Source of the DNA: Bacteroidota bacterium
GTDB lineage: Bacteria; Bacteroidota; Bacteroidia; Chitinophagales; LD1
Direction of reading: 5' to 3'
Length of the DNA: 12,818 nt
Assembly: GCA_018267435.1 (NCBI GenBank)
Contig: JAFDYM010000340.1
Location: forward strand, 1 to 12,818
Made by a program: the position numbers and the translations under genes. The notes below the pieces were generated by a model, which was not told where the DNA came from, made no database searches, and saw only the letters and a list, made by a program, of their open reading frames with translations. Below are positions 6,543 through 10,999 of the stretch, one piece after another; the stretch's first letter is position 1, and each line of letters starts with the position of its first letter.

Positions 6543-6695
6543 TTACTTAGGCATAAAGCCTGTTACGATAGTTACTACGGCAACGATTATCATGCCTATA
6601 GCAAGAACGCTAGCTGCGAAGCCTTGAGCTTCTAAGACTATGTCCTTGTATTGTAACTTGATGTAACTTAGGGGGGTGTGCACTAGCTGTGACAT
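6543..6695 (-). CDS. Small single-pass membrane protein, 50 residues, unknown function
   Basis: I do not recognise the family. The product starts MSQLVHTPLSYIKLQYKDIV, has a short amphipathic N-terminal half and then one membrane helix (residues about 24-46, FAASVLAIGMIIVAVVTIVTG), and ends FMPK. The start is set by AAAGGAGG (minus strand, 6701-6708), a near-perfect Shine-Dalgarno sequence five bases before the ATG; such strong sites are unusual in this phylum. An upstream in-frame extension to 6851 exists, but it would run through the hairpins and the ribosome site and has shadow-like composition. A GC-rich terminator follows the stop. It is monocistronic, between unrelated genes, with a hairpin-rich upstream region. 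The size and hydrophobicity recall type I toxin peptides or small stress membrane proteins, but nothing in the sequence proves this. Confidence 0.65.
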   Translation of the reverse strand: MSQLVHTPLSYIKLQYKDIVLEAQGFAASVLAIGMIIVAVVTIVTGFMPK

Positions 6696-6699
6696 GTTT

Positions 6700-6708
6700 A
6701 CCTCCTTT
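6700..6708 (-). promoter_or_regulatory. Strong Shine-Dalgarno site of the small membrane-protein gene
   Basis: The minus strand reads AAAGGAGGT, then AAAC and the ATG at 6693-6695. This is complementary to the 16S anti-Shine-Dalgarno sequence over eight or nine bases, with ideal spacing. It decides the start codon. Neighbouring genes in the window show no comparable site. Confidence 0.7.
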
Positions 6709-6716
6709 ACTTCAAG

Positions 6717-6869
6717 CTGCCACCGGGGCAGAACCGTACAGTTGGGCGGGAACTGTGCATATTGAAACCATAAGTTTTTTTTATGGTAAGCAAAGTTTAG
6801 CAATATTTGCCCATGAAAGATCATGGGCTCGCAACATCGTTTGGAGGCCACCAGTACTGTATTGGTGGC
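6717..6869. other. Block of five consecutive perfect hairpins (structured leader or antisense small RNA)
   Basis: In plus coordinates: CTGCC/GGCAG (6717-6731), ACAGTT/AACTGT (6738-6756), ACCATAA/TTATGGT (6767-6787), GCCCATGA/TCATGGGC with a 4-nt loop (6809-6828) and GCCACCA/TGGTGGC (6847-6869). All stems are perfect, of 5 to 8 bp. Read on the minus strand they would form a roughly 185-nt 5' leader of the small membrane-protein gene, ending at its Shine-Dalgarno site. Read on the plus strand the last hairpin is followed by six T residues, so the block could be an independent RNA that ends there and is antisense to that leader. I do not recognise a known riboswitch class. Confidence 0.5.
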
Positions 6870-6875
6870 TTTTTT
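6847..6875 (+). terminator. Intrinsic terminator (plus strand)
   Basis: The 7-bp perfect stem GCCACCA/TGGTGGC has a 9-nt loop and is followed by TTTTTT (6870-6875). There is no plus-strand protein gene upstream, so it either ends a small RNA formed by the hairpin block or insulates the region. Confidence 0.6.
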
Positions 6876-6885
6876 ATCGCTTGGA

Positions 6886-6893
6886 CAAAGCTA
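6886..6893 (-). promoter_or_regulatory. Candidate promoter -7 box for the small membrane-protein gene
   Basis: The minus strand reads TAGCTTTG, an exact match to TAnnTTTG. The -33 region offers only GTTTA. Transcription would start at about 6880 and give a 185-nt leader containing all five hairpins. A competing weaker box, AAACTTTG, lies nearer the gene at about 6791-6798. Confidence 0.35.
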
Positions 6894-7172
6894 TTATGGC
6901 GCCGCCAAATAAACGATTGACTTTATAAATAACAATTGTGCAAACATCACCTAAACATTTCTCTCGCCTCGACCGCGCATAACTGGTTGTGTTGAAAAGT
7001 GTTTTGTCAAAAAAACATTCTGTTTAAGAAGGTAAGCGCATGTCTAGTAGAAGATGCGATTGTTTTATCCCAAAGTGTTACTAAGTAAATGCCCACAGGC
7101 TGAAGGCACGTGGTGCAAAGCAGTACGCGCAGGGCGCAGCAGTACGGCCCATAATAAGCACCGTGAAACTGC

Positions 7173-7201
7173 TTGCACCTGTTGTAATATTTACATCTTT
7201 G
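7173..7201 (+). promoter_or_regulatory. Candidate promoter of the sigma-54-type regulator gene
   Basis: TTG (7173-7175) and CATCTTTG (7194-7201) resemble the -33 and -7 elements of Bacteroidota primary-sigma promoters, with 18 bp between them. The -7 box fails the consensus at its first base only. The predicted transcription start falls within a few bases of the GTG at 7206, so the message may be leaderless. Confidence 0.4.
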
Positions 7202-7205
7202 CGGG

Positions 7206-8549
7206 GTGAAACCAGCCATACTTATAATAGATGATGAAGCCAAGCTAAGGCAATTGCTAGCGCGTATTATATCGCTAGAAGGCTTTACAGTGCGTGAGGC
7301 GGGCGATGCCAAAAGCGGCTTGAAGCTACTGGCAAAAGAGGATATAGCTATTGTGCTTAGCGACGTAATACTGCCCGATGTTAACGGCATTGATTTATCG
7401 AAAACGATTAGAGACAAACATCCGCATACAGAAGTAATCGTACTTACGGCATATGGCAATATTCCTGACGGTATAAAGGCAATGAAAAATGGTGCTTTCG
7501 ATTACTTGGTTAAAGGGGATGATAACGACCGCATCATACCCTTGCTTCATAAGGCAATCGAAAAGTCGCAGTTGCAGAGGCGCGTTACTGAACTGGAGAA
7601 CAAGTTACAGAAGAGGGTAGGATTTGAAAATGTAATAGGGGAAAGCAAGGCGATTCAGCAATGTATAGAGCTGGCAAAGAAAGTGGCGGCTACCGATACG
7701 GCAATTCTGTTAACAGGGCAAACAGGCACGGGTAAGGAGGTGTTCTCACAAGCAATACACTTAGCTAGCCTGCGGAAAGAGAAAAGCTTTGTGGCTTTAA
7801 ACTGTGCTGCACTTGGCAGGGATATTTTGGAGAGTGAGCTGTTCGGCTACAAAGCAGGCGCATTCACAGGCGCAGCTAAAGATAAGAAAGGCCTACTTGA
7901 AGAAGCTAATGGCGGCACTCTGTTTTTAGATGAGATAGGGGAAATGAATATTGAGCTACAGGCGAAACTGCTGCGTGTACTTGAGAACGGCGAGTTTATA
8001 AGGCTTGGCGATACGAAAACCAATAAAGTCAGCGTGCGCGTAATAGCCGCTACAAACAGAAACTTGCTTCAGGAGATTGATGCCGGACATTTTCGTTCGG
8101 ACCTATACTACCGTTTATCTGTATTTCAAATACAGTTGCCGGCCCTTAATGAGCGAGTGAAAGATATTCCGCTGCTGGCAAACTTTTTCATACAACAAGC
8201 TTCGCGCAATGCTAACAAGCGCATTGTGGGAGCAACCGCTGAATTTATGGAGGCATTGAAAAAGCACACATGGAAGGGAAACATAAGAGAGCTCAAGAAC
8301 GTTATAGAGCGTGCTGCCATCATCAGCGAAGGCCCTGAACTTGGGGCGGAAGATTTACCTTACGAGTTTCAATCATATGGAGTTTCTACAGAAAACTCAC
8401 AATCCGCTTTCCTGCTTTCAGGTGTAGAAAAGCTGCACATACAGCGCGTGTTGAACTACACCAATGGCAATAAGGCCGAGGCTGCTCGCTTGCTAGGTAT
8501 AGGCACAGCTACCCTTTACCGCAAGCTTGACGAGTACAAAATACAATAG
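7206..8549 (+). CDS. Sigma-54-dependent response regulator (NtrC type), likely controlling kdp
   Basis: The 447-residue protein has three parts. The receiver domain (1-120) has the IIDDE pocket, phospho-acceptor Asp53 (VLSDVILPDVNG), Thr81 and Lys103. The AAA+ domain (about 140-370) has Walker A GQTGTGKE (171-178), the sigma-54 contact loop GAFTGA (218-223), Walker B GGTLFLDE (236-243) and arginine fingers in HFRSDLYYRL. The Fis-type helix-turn-helix (about 408-445) has NKAEAARLLGIGTATLYRKL. All key residues for phosphorylation, ATP hydrolysis and sigma-54 contact are present. The gene sits just before kdpFAB in the same direction, where other bacteria keep KdpE, so it is likely the K+-limitation regulator of this locus. 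The start is GTG (7206), fixed by the KPAILIIDDE beginning. The cognate kinase is not in the window. Confidence 0.92.
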   Translation: MKPAILIIDDEAKLRQLLARIISLEGFTVREAGDAKSGLKLLAKEDIAIVLSDVILPDVNGIDLSKTIRDKHPHTEVIVLTAYGNIPDGIKAMKNGAFDYLVKGDDNDRIIPLLHKAIEKSQLQRRVTELENKLQKRVGFENVIGESKAIQQCIELAKKVAATDTAILLTGQTGTGKEVFSQAIHLASLRKEKSFVALNCAALGRDILESELFGYKAGAFTGAAKDKKGLLEEANGGTLFLDEIGEMNIELQAKLLRVLENGEFIRLGDTKTNKVSVRVIAATNRNLLQEIDAGHFRSDLYYRLSVFQIQLPALNERVKDIPLLANFFIQQASRNANKRIVGATAEFMEALKKHTWKGNIRELKNVIERAAIISEGPELGAEDLPYEFQSYGVSTENSQSAFLLSGVEKLHIQRVLNYTNGNKAEAARLLGIGTATLYRKLDEYKIQ

Positions 8550-8554
8550 CACCC

Positions 8555-8590
8555 TCTCATTTTGATAATTATGCCTTCTCATTTTGATAA
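8555..8590 (+). promoter_or_regulatory. Tandem 14-bp repeat, candidate enhancer (UAS) for the sigma-54 regulator
   Basis: TCTCATTTTGATAA occurs at 8555-8568 and again, without a mismatch, at 8577-8590. The 22-bp pitch puts both copies on about the same face of the helix. Each copy contains the partial dyad TCA-TTT-TGA. The pair starts five bases after the regulator stop and lies about 145 bp before the next gene, a normal place for enhancer sites of NtrC-type activators. The repeat is seen; the binding role is inferred. Confidence 0.55.
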
Positions 8591-8599
8591 GGTTTTGCG

Positions 8600-8722
8600 T
8601 ATTGGCATCACCTAGCCCAAGCTATGCCAATAAGTTGAAACGCTTTGCCAGCAAGGCTTTCAGCACCTTTACATACTCTCAGTTTGCTTTTCGGCATTTG
8701 GTTTGGCATAGCACTGCCAAAC
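8600..8722 (+). promoter_or_regulatory. Cluster of TTGGCA/TGCCAA palindromes before the kdp operon
   Basis: TATTGGCAT (8600-8608) is the exact inverse of ATGCCAATA (8624-8632). GTTTGGCA (8701-8708) is the exact inverse of TGCCAAAC (8715-8722). Single half-sites TTTGCCA (8644-8650) and CGGCATT (8692-8698) lie between. The repeated TGGCA core suggests an operator array, and the second palindrome ends ten bases before the first kdp-side gene. The TGGCA core also resembles the -24 half of sigma-54 promoters, but in each copy the GC partner is one base too close, so no strict sigma-54 promoter can be assigned. Confidence 0.45.
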
Positions 8723-8731
8723 GATAGTATT

Positions 8732-9073
8732 ATGATTACAGAAACCATGGCAGCCGAATTGATAATAACTGCCGAGCCCGCCCTAGCTACTTCGCAACCC
8801 AACTTGTTTAAACTAGCCGGCAACCTTGCCGAAGCCGTGCGCTACGAAATAGTGAACGGCGAATTCAATAGCGTGCAGCGCGACTTCGACACCGTAGAAA
8901 TGCTGCTGAAAGAAGGTAACGGCCTAGTGCGCATAGCCATGGCAAATGTGTTCATCTATTCTATAGTTAACACCCTTTCGGGCCGCTTACCCTTTAGCAT
9001 GAAAGCCTACAGCATGATGCCGGAACGCATGAAAAAGGAATACTACAAGCAATTAAATTCTTCATCCATCTAA
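8732..9073 (+). CDS. Small cytoplasmic protein of the kdp locus, DUF7674-like
   Basis: From the ATG at 8732 the gene encodes 113 residues with no signal peptide or clear membrane helix, probably mostly helical. The central and C-terminal part (EMLLKEGNGLVRIAMANVFIYS, given here as EMLLKEGN and VRIAMANVFIYS, then MMPERMKKEYYKQL) resembles the DUF7674 proteins of Bacteroidota, in which a 'GN..v..AI.NVFvyS' core is followed by 'iP...y..Y..Q'. The family name is from memory of that pattern. Function is unknown; its place between the kdp regulator and kdpF, 12 bp before the next frame, suggests a role in or control of the Kdp system. The frame stays open to 8645 upstream, but that part would overlap the palindromic control region, so 8732 is preferred; an ATG at 8747 is also possible. 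Confidence 0.68.
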   Translation: MITETMAAELIITAEPALATSQPNLFKLAGNLAEAVRYEIVNGEFNSVQRDFDTVEMLLKEGNGLVRIAMANVFIYSIVNTLSGRLPFSMKAYSMMPERMKKEYYKQLNSSSI

Positions 9074-9085
9074 TCAACACTCAAC

Positions 9086-9169
9086 ATGGTAACCGCAGTA
9101 CTTGTATTGGTCGGGCTTTTATGCTTCGGCCTATTCTTTAAACTAACCGATTGGTTCGAAAACATTTAA
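9086..9169 (+). CDS. 27-residue membrane peptide preceding KdpF
   Basis: The product MVTAVLVLVGLLCFGLFFKL ends TDWFENI. It has one membrane helix and an amphipathic, acidic end. It sits 12 bp after the DUF7674-like gene and 6 bp before kdpF, so it is part of the operon. The spacing and hydrophobic pattern argue that it is translated, perhaps as an extra small subunit or a diverged KdpF-like peptide. I know of no assigned function. It is too short for most gene finders. Confidence 0.6.
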   Translation: MVTAVLVLVGLLCFGLFFKLTDWFENI

Positions 9170-9175
9170 ACAATT

Positions 9176-9253
9176 ATGGCAGCACTTTTCATTCTATCAC
9201 TTATGGTATTTGGGTACATACTGTATGTACTTATTAAGCCTGAAAAATTTTAA
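9176..9253 (+). CDS. kdpF: K+-transporting ATPase KdpF subunit
   Basis: The 25-residue product MAALFILSLMVFGYILYVLI-KPEKF is one membrane helix followed by the (L/I)xxPExF tail seen in KdpF proteins, which are usually 25-30 residues. KdpF stabilises the KdpABC complex in the inner membrane. It lies directly before kdpA (3 bp between stop and start), in the standard kdpFABC order. Length, motif and position together make this safe, although the gene is easily missed. Confidence 0.85.
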   Translation: MAALFILSLMVFGYILYVLIKPEKF

Positions 9254-9256
9254 TGT

Positions 9257-10981
9257 ATGAATCAGGAGATTATAGGCGTATTGCTCATTTTTCTATTATC
9301 GGTACTATGTGCCATACCTTTAGGCAAGTACATAGCCAAGGTATATAATGGCGATAAAACCTGGTTGGATTTTATATTCAATCCTATCGAAAAATTACTC
9401 TTCAAAATATCGGGCATCAACCCTTTAACCGATATGACATGGCAACAACAACTAAAAGCTATGTTAACGCTGAACGCGGTGTGGTTTCTGTGGTGCATGT
9501 TTGTACTAATGAACCAAAGTTGGCTGCCTTGGAACCCTGATGGCAACCCGGACATGACACCCGACCTTGCGTTCAACACTACAATATCCTTTGTAGTAAA
9601 CTGTAACCTACAGCACTATAGCGGCGAAACAGGCGTAAGCTACTTCTCTCAAATATTTGCTTTGATGTTTCTACAGTTTGTAAGTGCAGGTACAGGTATG
9701 GCTATGGGTGCTGTGGTGTTCCGCGCCATGCGCGAAAAAAGCAGTACTGCACTTGGCAACTTCTGGAGCTACTTTTTGAAATCGTGCACACGCATATTGT
9801 TGCCTATAAGCCTTGTAATAGCTGCCGTATTAGTGTTTAACGGCACGCCAAATAACATTGGTGGCAAAGATACGATTGTAACCCTGCAAGGCGATACGGT
9901 ACAAGTATCGCGCGGACCGGCTGCGGCTATGATAGCCATAAAGCAGCTAGGCACCAATGGCGGTGGCTACTTTGGGGTTAACTCTGCTCACCCGCTTGAA
10001 AACCCCAACTACATAACCAATGCTGTAGAGAATATCGCCATCCTTATTATCCCTATCGCCTTTGTATTTGCATTAGGTTATTACTTAAAAAGGCAGAAGT
10101 TGGCGTGGATGATATTCGGTGTAATGACGCTTGGTTTTATATGCATAGGCGCTCCTATTATTTACAATGAAATGAACGGCAACCCTGCTATAACACAGTT
10201 AGGTATAGACCAAAGCATGGGCAACATGGAAGGCAAAGAAGTAAGACTAGGCGCTGGTGCCGCAGGTATATGGGGTGTAAGTACTACCGCTACATCTTGT
10301 GGCTCAGTTAATGCCATGCACGATAGCTTTATGCCATTGAGCGGTGCCTTGTTAATGCTTGACATGATGATAAACGCATTATACGGCGGTGTAGGTGTAG
10401 GTTTCTTGAACTTTTATGTGTTCATCATTATAGCTGTATTTGTAAGCGGCTTAATGGTAGGTAGAACGCCCGAGTTTATGGGTAAAAAGATAGAAGCCCG
10501 CGAAATGAAATTAGCTATGATAGTAGCTTTGCTTCACCCATTCTTGATATTGGTAGGCATGGCACTGGCATCATACTTTGCAGCCAACGATACTGCTATG
10601 GGCTGGTGGTTCAATGGCAATGCTACAGGCTGGTTGAACAATCCGGGCTTCCACGGCTTTAGCGAAATGCTGTATGAATACACATCAAGTGCAGCCAACA
10701 ATGGTAGCGGCTTCGAAGGTCTTAGCGATAACAATCCTTTCTGGAATATAACAACAGGTATAGTGCTTATACTATCGCGCTACATTCCAATTATAGGTTC
10801 TGTGGCCATAGCTGGTTTGCTTGCTGCCAAAAAGCACGTACCTGAAAGTGCAGGCACACTTAAAACAGATACTGCCACCTTCGGTATAATGGTGTTTGCC
10901 GTTATAGCTATAGTAGCAGCGCTGTCTTTCTTTCCTGCATTGGCATTAGGCCCTATTGCCGAACATTTTATTCTTTTCTAA
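9257..10981 (+). CDS. kdpA: K+-transporting ATPase subunit KdpA (potassium-binding pore)
   Basis: The 574-residue integral membrane protein belongs to the superfamily of K+ transporters and binds and channels K+ for the Kdp P-type ATPase. The four pore/filter segments are visible: FVVNCNLQHYSGE (about 112-124), TNGGGYFGVNSAHPLENPN (233-251), TTATSCGSVNAMHDSFMP and NNGSGFEGLSDNNPFWN. About ten hydrophobic helices are spread along the chain, starting at residues 4-22. Length matches the family (about 555-600), and it is uninterrupted. In the first filter, VNCN stands where E. coli has TNTN; I do not know that this is functionally unusual in Bacteroidota. kdpB follows after 18 bp. Confidence 0.96.
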   Translation: MNQEIIGVLLIFLLSVLCAIPLGKYIAKVYNGDKTWLDFIFNPIEKLLFKISGINPLTDMTWQQQLKAMLTLNAVWFLWCMFVLMNQSWLPWNPDGNPDMTPDLAFNTTISFVVNCNLQHYSGETGVSYFSQIFALMFLQFVSAGTGMAMGAVVFRAMREKSSTALGNFWSYFLKSCTRILLPISLVIAAVLVFNGTPNNIGGKDTIVTLQGDTVQVSRGPAAAMIAIKQLGTNGGGYFGVNSAHPLENPNYITNAVENIAILIIPIAFVFALGYYLKRQKLAWMIFGVMTLGFICIGAPIIYNEMNGNPAITQLGIDQSMGNMEGKEVRLGAGAAGIWGVSTTATSCGSVNAMHDSFMPLSGALLMLDMMINALYGGVGVGFLNFYVFIIIAVFVSGLMVGRTPEFMGKKIEAREMKLAMIVALLHPFLILVGMALASYFAANDTAMGWWFNGNATGWLNNPGFHGFSEMLYEYTSSAANNGSGFEGLSDNNPFWNITTGIVLILSRYIPIIGSVAIAGLLAAKKHVPESAGTLKTDTATFGIMVFAVIAIVAALSFFPALALGPIAEHFILF

Positions 10982-10999
10982 TACAGTTTACTAATTGAT

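Larger units (their letters stand above)
6876..7205. other. Non-coding stretch upstream of the kdp regulator
   Basis: No gene is seen. The main structure is a long imperfect inverted repeat at 7112-7179: GGTGCAA-a-GCAGT pairs with ACTGC-TTGCACC, 12 base pairs with one bulged A. Its loop repeats GCAGTACG at 7120-7127 and 7139-7146. A short CGCAT/ATGCG dyad lies at about 7037-7057. The right arm of the large repeat covers the presumed -33 element of the regulator promoter, so it could act as an operator or, if transcribed from further upstream, as a leader hairpin. Confidence 0.45.

Noticed and set aside
6696..6851. N-terminal extension of the small membrane protein to 102 residues
   Set aside because: The extension would run through three to four perfect hairpins and the Shine-Dalgarno site, and its translation (MASKRCCEPMIFHG...) has no recognisable character; the ATG at 6693-6695 has ideal signals.
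7007..7459. Minus-strand open frame of 150 codons across the regulator start
   Set aside because: More than half is antisense to the receiver domain, and the rest crosses the hairpin region; there is no family similarity.
8645..8731. Longer start for the DUF7674-like protein giving a putative membrane N-terminus
   Set aside because: The added 29 residues overlap the TTGGCA palindromes and match nothing in the family; their hydrophobic stretch comes from the operator sequence.
8590..8731. Sigma-54 promoter before the kdp genes
   Set aside because: I checked each GG for a GC exactly ten bases further and found none; the nearest candidates are off by one base, and this spacing is normally strict.
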